Shown: in pieces, positions 1 through 5,526 of the stretch
How positions within the stretch are numbered: the first letter of the stretch is position 1
How the letters are laid out: each line of letters opens with the position of its first letter
Assembly (NCBI GenBank): GCA_945907085.1
Contig: CAMDSS010000110.1
Coordinates: 1 to 6,530, forward strand
DNA length: 6,530 bases
Direction: 5' to 3'
Source: Cyanobium sp. NIES-981
GTDB taxonomy: Bacteria > Cyanobacteriota > Cyanobacteriia > PCC-6307 > Cyanobiaceae
Notes under the pieces: generated by a model
What the model saw: the letters and a program-made list of their open reading frames with translations, nothing else
Told to the model about the DNA's origin: nothing
Database searches by the model: none
Made by a program: the position numbers and the translations under genes

Positions 1-372
1 CGCACCGGCACCACCGTGCTGCTCACCAGCCATTACATGGGGGACATCACCGCCCTCTGCCCGCGGGTGCTGCTGATTCACCAGGGCCACCTGTTCCACG
101 ACGGCCCCCTCGACGAGCTCACCGAACGGCTCGCCCCCTGCCGCGAAGTGCGCCTGGAGCTGAAGGATCCCGCCCCAGCGGAGGCCTTCGCTGGCTATGG
201 CGCGGTGGAATCCTGCCAGGGCCACCAGGTGCGCTTGCTGATTCCCAGGGATCGGCTCACCGGGGCGGTGGCGCGTCTGCTGGCGGACTTTGCCGTGGTG
301 GATCTGGAGGTGAGCGAGCCGCCGGTGGAGGAATTGATCGGCCGCCTGTTCCGCCAGGGGGTGGTGGCATGA
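1..372 (+). CDS. ABC transporter ATP-binding protein, C-terminal part (5' end outside window)
   Basis: This is the last 123 residues of an ABC ATPase; the Walker A, Q-loop, signature and Walker B lie upstream of the window. The frame is open from base 1. What remains begins just before the H-loop: residues 7-13 read LLTSHYM, with the switch histidine at residue 11. Then comes the stretch 'GDITALCPRVLLIHQGHLF' and 'DGPLDEL', which matches the COG4586-type ATPases that work with ABC-2/DUF990 permeases. The last ~70 residues form the usual variable C-terminal extension (ending VEELIGRLF). The stop codon overlaps the start of the next gene in ATGA (369-372), so it is translationally coupled to the permease. 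It should energise export by the two permeases downstream; the substrate is unknown. The family call is firm and the substrate cannot be told. Confidence 0.9.
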   Translation, partial: RTGTTVLLTSHYMGDITALCPRVLLIHQGHLFHDGPLDELTERLAPCREVRLELKDPAPAEAFAGYGAVESCQGHQVRLLIPRDRLTGAVARLLADFAVVDLEVSEPPVEELIGRLFRQGVVA

Positions 373-1172
373 GCCGCTCACCGCTCGTTCATGGCCTGCG
401 GGTGGCCCGGGCGCTGTTCACCAGCCAGTACGCCCTGATGCTGGAATACCGCGCCGAGATTGCCCTCTGGGCCCTGTCTGGCGTCCTGCCCCTGATCATG
501 CTCGGGGTCTGGAGTGGCTCCGGTGCCGGCGCCGACGCGGGCCTCACCCCCCTGCAACTGGCCCGCTACTTCCTGGCTGCTTTTGTGGTGCGCCAGTTCA
601 CGATCGTCTGGGTGATCCAGGCCTTTGAGGAGGACAACCTCCAGGGCCGCCTGTCTCCCTACCTGCTCCAACCGCTGCCGCCCCTGTGGCGCTACCTGGC
701 CGCCCACCTGGCCGAGCAGGTCACCCGGCTGCCCTTTGTGGTGGTGATCCTGGCGCTCGTGGCGCTGGTGCTGCCGGGCACCCTCTGGTGGCCTTCCCCG
801 CTCAGCTTCTTGCTGGCGGTGGTGGCCACCCACCTGGTGTTTCTGCTGCGCTTTTTGATCCAGAGCCTGATCACCATGGCTTGTTTCTGGAGCGAACGGG
901 CCGCCGCTCTGGAGCGGTTGCAGATGATCCCCTACTTGTTTCTTTCGGGGCTGGTGGCGCCCCTGGAAACCTTTCCCGAGGGCATGCGGGCCTTGGCGTT
1001 TGCCACCCCCTTCCCCTGGATGATCTGGTTCCCCGCCCGCCTGCTGGGCGGTGGGGCGGTGGATGTGGCCGCCGGCTTTGGGGCCCTGCTCGCCTGGATC
1101 GCCCTATTGCTGCCGCTCACCCTGCTGCTCTGGAAGGCCGGCATTCGCCGCTATTCGGCGATGGGGGCCTGA
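369..1172 (+). CDS. ABC-2 family (DUF990-type) transporter permease, subunit 1
   Basis: A 267-residue inner-membrane permease of the ABC-2 family (COG4587-like by recognition). It has a short basic cytoplasmic N-terminus, 'LEYRAEIALWAL' at residues 25-36 leading into the first helix, and about six hydrophobic segments (roughly 31-49, 66-85, 121-138, 145-174, 186-202, 236-255). The loop motif GRLSPYLLQP at residues 93-102 is the family's conserved 'G-L-x-x-x-LL-x-P' turn, and the C-terminus RRYSAMGA (260-267) is also typical. The start ATG overlaps the upstream ATPase stop by 4 bases, and its own TGA shares one base with the next ATG. Length is normal for the family. It probably pairs with the second permease as a heterodimer; the substrate cannot be inferred from sequence. 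Confidence 0.92.
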   Translation: MSRSPLVHGLRVARALFTSQYALMLEYRAEIALWALSGVLPLIMLGVWSGSGAGADAGLTPLQLARYFLAAFVVRQFTIVWVIQAFEEDNLQGRLSPYLLQPLPPLWRYLAAHLAEQVTRLPFVVVILALVALVLPGTLWWPSPLSFLLAVVATHLVFLLRFLIQSLITMACFWSERAAALERLQMIPYLFLSGLVAPLETFPEGMRALAFATPFPWMIWFPARLLGGGAVDVAAGFGALLAWIALLLPLTLLLWKAGIRRYSAMGA

Positions 1173-1993
1173 TGGCGAAAACCCTTGCGAACAGCCTGGC
1201 GACGTTCCGGCGCTATCGGCGCACCCTGGCCCGCTTCTGGGCCACCTCCCTGACGGCGGAGCTGGAGTACCAGGCCAATTTTTTGATTGAGTTGCTGTCG
1301 GTGGGTGGCAACCTGGCGGGCAGTGTGTTTTTGCTGTCGTTGTTCTTCGGCAACGGCCGCAGCCTGGGCGGCTGGAGCTGGGAGCAGGCCCTGGTGGTGC
1401 TGGGGGTCTACACCCTGCTCGATGGCCTCACCAGCACGGTGCTGCAGCCCAACTTGAGCACGATCGTCACCCACGTGCGCACGGGCACCTTGGATTTTGT
1501 GTTGCTCAAGCCGATCGACAGCCAGTTCTGGCTCTCGGCCCGCACCTTCTCCCCCTGGGGGTTGCCCGGGGTGGTGATGGGTTTGGTGCTGATGGCGGTG
1601 GCTGCACTCCGTGCTGGGGCCAGGCCCGGGCCCCAGGCCGTGGCGCAGGTGGCGGTGCTGCTGGTCGCCAGTGCCGTGATCTTGTATTCGCTCTGGTTCG
1701 TGTTGGCTGCCACCAGCATTTGGTTTGTGAAGGTCTGGAACGCCACCGAGGTGCTGCGCTCCGCCCTGGTGGCGGGCCGCTATCCGGTGGCGGCCTACCC
1801 CGCCGGCCTGCGCACCTTCTTCACCCTGGTGCTGCCGGTGGCCTTCCTGACCACCGTGCCCGCCGAAGCGATCCTGGGCACCGGCACCAGCCAATGGTTG
1901 CTGGCATCGGTGGCGGTGGCGGTGGGGTCCCTGGCCCTCAGCCGCTGGTTCTGGGGCTTCGCCCTGCGCTTTTACACCTCGGCATCGAGCTGA
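1172..1993 (+). CDS. ABC-2 family (DUF990-type) transporter permease, subunit 2
   Basis: A 273-residue membrane protein, the second permease of the exporter (COG3694-like by recognition). The reading frame is open far upstream inside the previous gene. The ATG at 1172 is chosen because it overlaps the upstream stop as TGATG and gives the expected N-terminus, with a basic stretch (RRYRRTLARF) followed by 'AELEYQANFLIE' at residues 29-40. Six hydrophobic segments lie near 37-59, 72-92, 128-146, 157-184, 212-233 and 241-264. Family landmarks are GGW at 66-68, HVRTGTLDFVLLKP at 101-114 (the counterpart of GRLSPYLLQP in subunit 1), and LTTVPAEAILG at 226-236. It is the last gene of the operon; no clear rho-independent terminator follows it. 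Confidence 0.92.
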   Translation: MAKTLANSLATFRRYRRTLARFWATSLTAELEYQANFLIELLSVGGNLAGSVFLLSLFFGNGRSLGGWSWEQALVVLGVYTLLDGLTSTVLQPNLSTIVTHVRTGTLDFVLLKPIDSQFWLSARTFSPWGLPGVVMGLVLMAVAALRAGARPGPQAVAQVAVLLVASAVILYSLWFVLAATSIWFVKVWNATEVLRSALVAGRYPVAAYPAGLRTFFTLVLPVAFLTTVPAEAILGTGTSQWLLASVAVAVGSLALSRWFWGFALRFYTSASS

Positions 1994-2316
1994 GGGCCAC
2001 CTGCATCAATCGATCGATAGGGACCAGACGAAACGATCTCGAGGGAGGCCGGAACAGCTACCCGAAAACGGATTGTTGAGTTGTACCCCGCAGCCAACAA
2101 AGTCATCAATGTTGCGCGTCACCACGGTGAGCTCGTGCAGCAATGCATCGAGACGCTATTCAAGGCAGAGCTGATGCGCATGCCCGTTCCCCCAAACCAT
2201 CTGAGCCCTTAAGGAAGGCTGCGCGCAGGGCCTAGCCAGGATCGCCCCATGGATCAGTTATCGCCACCAGCTGGTAATGACGTCAAGAGAGAGATGCATG
2301 GGGCCTGCCTAGAAGA
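1994..2316. other. 323-base gap without an intact gene
   Basis: This stretch separates the ABC operon from the convergent merR gene. The recognisable content is a PIN-like remnant on the minus strand (separate entry). A self-complementary ten-base palindrome, ATCGATCGAT, sits at 2009-2018. The part from about 2205 to 2316 has only short open frames with no family I recognise. I see no transposon ends, no tRNA and no convincing terminator. Base composition is visibly less GC-rich than the ABC genes, in keeping with decaying accessory DNA. Confidence 0.6.
2006..2155 (-). pseudogene. PIN-domain (VapC-like) toxin C-terminal remnant
   Basis: Reading the minus strand from 2155 to the stop at 2006-2008 gives 49 open codons, with an in-frame TAG just upstream (2156-2158). 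Residues 3-20 read DALLHELTVVTRNIDDFV and residues 23-30 GVQLNNPF. This closely follows the end of VapC/FitB-type PIN ribonucleases, 'DA...HGLTLVTRN..DF..GV.L.NPW', including the last conserved acidic position in DDF. Compared with that pattern about six residues are missing between DA and LLHEL. The catalytic N-terminal part is absent, and no antitoxin gene is adjacent. The last 19 codons before the stop look non-homologous. I infer a dead toxin-antitoxin locus; the family call rests on one short motif. Confidence 0.55.
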
Positions 2317-2697
2317 TCAGGCGGTCTTCAGGCCTCCGCACTCCTCCCAGGCGCTCAACAGCTGGCCCAGCTCTGCCTTCATGGCTGCCAGCTCAGTCAG
2401 CCGGTGTTCGATGGAACGGATGCGTCCCTGAATACTGCTTTTCAGGGCGCCGCAGTTGCAGTGACCGGCGCGCCGCACATCGAGAATCTTTTTGAGCTCC
2501 GGAAGGGGCACATCCATGGCTCTTAGCGTTCGGATTAAGCCCAGCTCGCCTACGACGGAGGGATCGAACAATCGGTAGCCCCCAGGGGAGCGGGAAACGA
2601 TGCCAATCAGGCCTTCGTCGCAGTAGAAGCGCACCGTCTTCACGGGCAACCCAGTGGCCTCAGCCACCTGGCCGATTCGCAGGGCCGGAGCATCCAT
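2317..2697 (-). CDS. MerR-family transcriptional regulator, probably metal-responsive
   Basis: A 126-residue DNA-binding regulator. Residues 6-45 form the MerR winged-helix head: LRIGQVAEATGLPVKTVRFY, then GLI and GGYRLFD (39-45). The dimerisation helix spans about 84-118. The ATG at 2697 is chosen over a TTG eight codons upstream because GGAGG lies eight bases before it. Cys82 (HCNCGALKSSIQ, residues 79-90) aligns by eye with the metal-ligand Cys79 of ZntR/Cys82 of MerR. Cys80 adds a Cys-x-Cys, and Cys120 near the end (WEECGG) sits about where ZntR has its CC pair. The longer metal-binding loop of MerR/ZntR is missing, since the protein ends six residues after Cys120. It is divergent from the DUF3721-like genes across 141 bases, the usual layout for a MerR regulator and its target. 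The family is certain; the inducer is not. Confidence 0.9.
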   Translation of the reverse strand: MDAPALRIGQVAEATGLPVKTVRFYCDEGLIGIVSRSPGGYRLFDPSVVGELGLIRTLRAMDVPLPELKKILDVRRAGHCNCGALKSSIQGRIRSIEHRLTELAAMKAELGQLLSAWEECGGLKTA

Positions 2698-2838
2698 GCG
2701 ATAACCCTCCAGACACAGCAAACTTCATTCAACTTTAGGCAAATAGCCCGGGTTGTGATCTGACGACAACAACACTCCATTAGCTTCTATCTGCTAGAGA
2801 CTTGCGCTAACTTGCGGCTTTCAACGATCCAGCGCCTC
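2698..2838. promoter_or_regulatory. Divergent promoter region between merR and the DUF3721-like cluster
   Basis: These 141 bases must hold the promoters for both the minus-strand merR gene and the plus-strand cluster. The merR Shine-Dalgarno (GGAGG on the minus strand, about 2706-2710) lies here. On the plus strand I see a small inverted repeat, TAGC (2781-2784) with GCTA (2793-2796). A second imperfect dyad, TCTA (2786-2789) with TAGA (2795-2798), overlaps it. A direct repeat follows at 2800-2816. None matches a textbook MerR operator with a 19-20 base spacer well enough to place -35 and -10 boxes, so the regulatory assignment rests on gene layout. Confidence 0.5.
2800..2816 (+). repeat. Direct repeat ACTTGCG x2, 10-base period
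   Basis: Two identical heptamers, ACTTGCG at 2800-2806 and 2810-2816, are separated by CTA, so they repeat with one helical turn and face the same side of the DNA. They lie 23-39 bases before the chosen start of the first DUF3721-like gene. They could be an operator half-site pair or part of the mRNA leader; chance is also possible at this length. If the gene actually began at the TTG at 2812, the second copy would fall in the coding region. Confidence 0.4.
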
Positions 2839-3105
2839 ATGCCTCAAGGTCGCCCAGCGAGGGTCATCCAATCCAAGCCCATCCAGGGGCTTCTGGGCGC
2901 CATGGGGCTAGCAGTGCTTCCCCTGCTGGCAGGCGTCGCCCTAGCCAACACCACTGCGGTGCCAGCTGTGTACGCCACGAAGGCAGAAGCCGAGACCGCA
3001 GCCAGGAAGCACTTCAACTGCACCGGAGCGCATCCGATGGGAAACCAGTGGATGCCCTGCGCGAAGCACGGCCAGGCCAGTGGTTCAGCCCACAGCCACC
3101 AGTGA
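2839..3105 (+). CDS. Small secreted protein with a DUF3721-like C-terminal motif
   Basis: An 88-residue protein. Residues 1-36 look like a signal peptide: basic n-region (RPARVIQSK), hydrophobic core GLLGAMGLAVLPLLAGVALA, probable cleavage after ALA36. The mature part carries one DUF3721-like domain at about 45-77. It begins YATKAEAETAARK and ends with CTGAHPMGNQWMPCAKH, giving Cys61, His65, Met67, Trp71, Met72, Cys74 and His77. I recognise this as the small cyanobacterial DUF3721 family, function unknown; the Cys/His/Met set could bind metal or form a disulfide in the periplasm (inference). A His-containing tail, SAHSHQ, ends the protein. The ATG at 2839 has no good Shine-Dalgarno. A TTG at 2812 would add nine residues; a later ATG at 2902 would remove the basic n-region and is less likely. 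The next gene starts eight bases after its stop. Confidence 0.75.
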   Translation: MPQGRPARVIQSKPIQGLLGAMGLAVLPLLAGVALANTTAVPAVYATKAEAETAARKHFNCTGAHPMGNQWMPCAKHGQASGSAHSHQ

Positions 3106-3113
3106 GGTCACCC

Positions 3114-3503
3114 ATGGGCAGTTGCGGTCAATCACCCAAGCTGGTGGCCTTCGGAATCGCCCCTCTCGGGATCATCTCGATCGGCGTTGTGCCGATGGGT
3201 GTGGTGAGCATCGGCGTGGTGCCCATGGGCGTCGTGAGCCTTGGGGTTGTGGGAATGGGCGTTGTTAATGCCTGCGTGGTTGGAATGGGTGTGCTGGTGG
3301 CAGGCATGAATGCCATGGGCATCTGGACATTCAGTCCAGGCAACAGCCACCAACACCACAGCAACCGGCCAGCCCAGGAAAACCTGATGGCCTACCCCAG
3401 CAAAGCGTTAGCGCAACAGAAAGCCCTGGAGCTTGGCTGCGTGGGGGCCCATGCCATGGGATCCCGATGGATGCCATGCGCCGAACATGCCCAACCCTAT
3501 TAA
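3114..3503 (+). CDS. Hydrophobic pentad-repeat protein fused to a second DUF3721-like domain
   Basis: A 129-residue protein of unrecognised overall architecture. Residues 12-71 form twelve consecutive five-residue units of the form x-[ILM]-G-[VI]-[VI] (for example PMGVV, SIGVV, SLGVV). Gly holds position 3 except where Cys54 replaces it, and the last two units are degenerate. Residues 72-93 are a polar linker with a His cluster (SHQHH). Residues 94-125 repeat the neighbour's DUF3721-like motif: YPSKA, then CVGAHAMGSRWMPCAEH with Cys109, His113, Met115, Trp119, Met120, Cys122, His125. The frame is open back to 3048, but ATG 3114 is preferred because GAGG (3104-3107) lies six bases before it and the upstream gene's stop is there. 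No classical signal peptide precedes the repeats, which are hydrophobic enough to enter a membrane or form a tight beta-solenoid. The function is unknown. Confidence 0.8.
   Translation: MGSCGQSPKLVAFGIAPLGIISIGVVPMGVVSIGVVPMGVVSLGVVGMGVVNACVVGMGVLVAGMNAMGIWTFSPGNSHQHHSNRPAQENLMAYPSKALAQQKALELGCVGAHAMGSRWMPCAEHAQPY
3183..3302 (+). repeat. Four tandem 30-base coding repeats (eight pentads)
   Basis: Four diverged 30-base units (3183-3212, 3213-3242, 3243-3272, 3273-3302) each encode two pentads. The first two are close copies, beginning GGCGTTGTGCC and GGCGTGGTGCC; the later two have drifted. The phase is kept in the protein, while third codon positions differ freely. This suggests old duplication under protein-level selection, not a recent slippage tract. 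Units before and after continue the five-residue pattern more loosely. Confidence 0.8.
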
Positions 3504-3518
3504 CAGCAACGAAAGTCC

Positions 3519-3806
3519 ATGACTCCCATTCTTAGCCTCATTCTTATCGGCACCAGCTCCCTCACTGCCTTATCCCATTCACCCCTCGTGAGCAAAGCAT
3601 CACTAGAAAAGTCCTATGAATTGATTGGTTTCAATACCCATGCGTCTGAGCTCCTAGCCTGTGGCGGCGGCGGCTCAGGCGCCTATCGCAAACCCCCGAG
3701 GCCCGGCCATGGAAAACCTGGGGATTCGGCCCATCCCAGTGGCATCCAGCCAACCAGCACTGACACCAAGCCAGTCCAAACAACCATCAATTCAGGCCAG
3801 ACCTGA
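3519..3806 (+). CDS. Small putatively exported protein, function unknown
   Basis: A 95-residue frame 15 bases after the repeat-protein gene and probably in the same transcript. I do not recognise the family. Residues 1-19 (MTPILSLILIGTSSLTALS) are hydrophobic and could be a signal peptide, although they have no basic residue at the start. Residues 24-47 look helical and amphipathic. Then comes ACGGGGSG (47-54) with the only Cys (Cys48), and the remaining ~40 residues are rich in Pro, Gly, Ser and Thr and likely disordered. No strong Shine-Dalgarno is visible (only GAAAG at 3511-3515). Composition is less GC-rich than the ABC or yebC genes. A layout of leader, Cys-Gly-rich joint and Pro-rich tail could suit a cell-surface peptide, but this is speculation. 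That the gene is real is likely, not certain. Confidence 0.5.
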   Translation: MTPILSLILIGTSSLTALSHSPLVSKASLEKSYELIGFNTHASELLACGGGGSGAYRKPPRPGHGKPGDSAHPSGIQPTSTDTKPVQTTINSGQT

Positions 3807-3825
3807 CATCAGCGAAAGAGTAAGG

Positions 3826-3849
3826 GCCCCGGCAACTCAACACCGGGGC
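3826..3849. terminator. Hairpin terminator between the convergent small-gene cluster and the porin gene
   Basis: GCCCCGG (3826-3832) pairs perfectly with CCGGGGC (3843-3849) around a ten-base loop, and three further outer pairs (two G-T, one A-T) extend the stem. On the plus strand it is followed by TTTGCATCT, a weak T-tract. It lies 20 bases after the last small gene and 15 bases after the porin stop on the other strand, so it probably serves the plus strand and possibly both. Confidence 0.6.
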
Positions 3850-3863
3850 TTTGCATCTAATAA

Positions 3864-5462
3864 CTAGAATTTAAATGTCGTTTTTAACAGAGCCCCAAGG
3901 GAGCTGAAGCTTTGCCCTTCGGGCGTTCTTTGCCCCATCGGCCGGTTAAGATAAAAGAGGGCCGGTGTAATGCTGATGGCATCAGTGACTTGGAACTTGT
4001 ACCACCCCTCCAAGGCATAATTACCATCATCAGCACTGACTCCACCAGTCAATGATGTTGCGAAGACTGCCTGACCGACTGCTACGCCAAAATCATTGCC
4101 TTTGGCGAGCACATCAGTCCACTGCAATCCCACCATCCAGGACTGACTGACACTGGGCTTACCAGTCGTTGCCACGCTATAGCTTGTTTTGTTGATTCCC
4201 CAGCCCAGACTCACAGAAGGTACCCAGCCACTTTTGAGGGGCTGCCAAAAGGCACTTAGGCCGAACGCATTGGTTTCGGCACCATCTTTTTGCCCGTGGT
4301 CGATGGAGCTATGCACAGTTGGAGTGGTGCCTGGTACATACTGGGTGTGTGGTTGCACATAGGACCAAATCGCAGCCAGGCCCCACTGCTCTTGTTGATA
4401 ACCGATCTGCACACTTGCGGTGGCACCAGACTCAGACGTGAAGAGCCCTTTTGTTGAATCCGAGCCAAGGGCTGCAACATAGTTTGCACTCACACTCCAG
4501 CCATTGTTTTGCCACCACAGGCCAGCTCCGGCGCCAAGATTCTTGCTATAGGCAGCTGGAGCACCATTAACGGTGAAGAGGTTCAAGATGGTGTCAGCAG
4601 GGTAGACGCTGGGCCAGAGCGCCAACATGTCTTCCTGGCCGACCCGGGCCCCCACCGTGGCTGTGAATTGCTTGCCGATGGGAAATTGGTAAAACAGCTT
4701 ATAAATGCCGACGTTGTCGGCGCCAGAATCCTCTTCAAAGGCAATCTCTAATTCGGCGGAATTGCCAAGGTCATGGGGCTCTCCGCCAAAGGCGCTGTTG
4801 CCAAAATTACCCGCGCGAAGATTGGTGCGAAGTAAGTCTTTACCGGTGAAACTTGTATCTAAATTAATCTGCAGATCGTAGTTAAACGTGACATTCTCGT
4901 TGACCCCCGTGACCGGGTTTTTTGGGGCGCGTCGGTTCGCCGTATGTGCCGCCGAATTGTATGCACTGCCGGAGTATCCCACTCCCCCAACGACAAACGT
5001 CGCCTGGCCAGAAAGCTTGGTGGTTGTGGAGAACTGATTGGCTTCCAATTTGCCCACCTTGGCATCCAGACCATCGGCGCGGCCCTTGAGGATGGCGAGT
5101 TCTTTTTGGAACTCAGTCAGCAGCTTTTTCAGCTCATCGGTGGTTTCGGTGACCCGATCAAGGCAAGCATTCAGCAGGGCGGCAGCTTCAAAGCGGGTGA
5201 TCGCCTGGCCCCCTTTAAAGGTGCTATCGGGATAGCCGGCCACGCAGCCGTAGCGCTCAATCAAATTGGAGAGGGCTTGGTAAGCCCAATCCGTGGGCTT
5301 CACATCGGCGAACTGGCTAACGCTCGTGACCTGCTCATCGCTTGATGCATAGCGATTGACGCCCGAGAGGTTGGGGTCCGGCTGGGACGCTTGGGCAGCC
5401 AAAGGTTGCAATGGCGTGGTGGCCAAAAGCAGTGGGGATAGAGCGAAGCGAAGCAGTGACAT
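3864..5462 (-). CDS. Cyanobacterial SLH-domain outer-membrane porin (Som / 'iron uptake porin' family)
   Basis: A 532-residue outer-membrane channel. Residues 1-25 are a signal peptide with probable cleavage after AQA. Residues ~47-103 are an SLH domain with the family's hallmark runs: SQFADVKPTDWAYQAL, then ERYGCVAGYPDSTFKGGQAITR and LNACLDR, including paired Cys73 and Cys100. This domain should tether the porin to peptidoglycan-linked polymer. Residues ~104-143 form a coiled coil (ETTDELKKLLTEF onward), and the rest is an OprB-like beta-barrel. Near the end, YALEGWYKFQVTDAISITPA is strongly conserved in the family, and the final residue is Phe (TFKF), the signal for barrel assembly. Length is normal. 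Family members pass small solutes and ions, and some are linked to iron uptake; the specificity here is unknown. The start ATG lacks a Shine-Dalgarno, and hairpins precede it. Confidence 0.95.
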   Translation of the reverse strand: MSLLRFALSPLLLATTPLQPLAAQASQPDPNLSGVNRYASSDEQVTSVSQFADVKPTDWAYQALSNLIERYGCVAGYPDSTFKGGQAITRFEAAALLNACLDRVTETTDELKKLLTEFQKELAILKGRADGLDAKVGKLEANQFSTTTKLSGQATFVVGGVGYSGSAYNSAAHTANRRAPKNPVTGVNENVTFNYDLQINLDTSFTGKDLLRTNLRAGNFGNSAFGGEPHDLGNSAELEIAFEEDSGADNVGIYKLFYQFPIGKQFTATVGARVGQEDMLALWPSVYPADTILNLFTVNGAPAAYSKNLGAGAGLWWQNNGWSVSANYVAALGSDSTKGLFTSESGATASVQIGYQQEQWGLAAIWSYVQPHTQYVPGTTPTVHSSIDHGQKDGAETNAFGLSAFWQPLKSGWVPSVSLGWGINKTSYSVATTGKPSVSQSWMVGLQWTDVLAKGNDFGVAVGQAVFATSLTGGVSADDGNYALEGWYKFQVTDAISITPALFYLNRPMGQRTPEGQSFSSLGALLKTTFKF

Positions 5463-5480
5463 GCAAGAAATCAGTACAAC

Positions 5481-5496
5481 GCTGCCGCGAGGCAGC
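5481..5496 (-). promoter_or_regulatory. Leader hairpin just before the porin start
   Basis: GCTGCC (5481-5486) and GGCAGC (5491-5496) form a perfect six-pair stem with a four-base loop (UCGC in the minus-strand transcript). It ends 18 bases before the porin ATG, where it would touch the ribosome footprint. The start has no Shine-Dalgarno, so folding here could set initiation. The stem is clear; the regulatory role is inferred. Confidence 0.45.
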
Positions 5497-5526
5497 CGAG
5501 TACCACAAGGTGCAGCAATGGTGCCT

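Noticed and set aside
686..1171. Upstream extension of the second permease frame to 686
   Set aside because: The extra part is Gly/Pro/Arg-rich out-of-frame translation of the first permease; the TGATG overlap at 1170-1174 gives the proper start.
378..1894. Long open frames on the minus strand opposite the permease genes
   Set aside because: Translations are Gln/Gly/His/Arg-rich shadows typical of GC-rich coding DNA and show no recognisable domain.
2009..2018. ATCGATCGAT palindrome considered as a cyanobacterial HIP1 element
   Set aside because: HIP1 is GCGATCGC; this differs, and I noticed no HIP1 copy in the window by eye.
2205..2310. Short plus-strand open frame reading ARIAPWISYRHQLVMTS in its middle
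   Set aside because: About 34 codons without a start signal or recognised family; may be another gene fragment but cannot be supported.
3048..3113. N-terminal extension of the repeat protein from an ATG at 3048
   Set aside because: It would overlap the upstream gene by 58 bases; the ATG at 3114 has GAGG six bases before it and follows the upstream stop.
3183..3302. 30-base repeats considered as a CRISPR array
   Set aside because: Units are contiguous without spacers, diverged, and in frame with a coherent protein repeat.
3147..3326. Classical pentapeptide-repeat (A(D/N)Lxx) protein
   Set aside because: Five-residue period matches, but the consensus is x-[ILM]-G-V-V with no Asp/Asn and no A-x-L core, so it should not be given that family name.
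3128..3364. Minus-strand frames opposite the pentad repeat with a Thr-Pro/His-rich periodic translation
   Set aside because: The periodicity is the mirror of the plus-strand coding repeat; no start signal, and the plus strand carries the recognisable DUF3721-like motif.
3661..3867. Alternative plus-strand frame over the tail of the last small gene, running past the hairpin
   Set aside because: It has no ribosome binding site and reads through the terminator; the 3519 frame fits gene spacing and carries a leader-like N-terminus.
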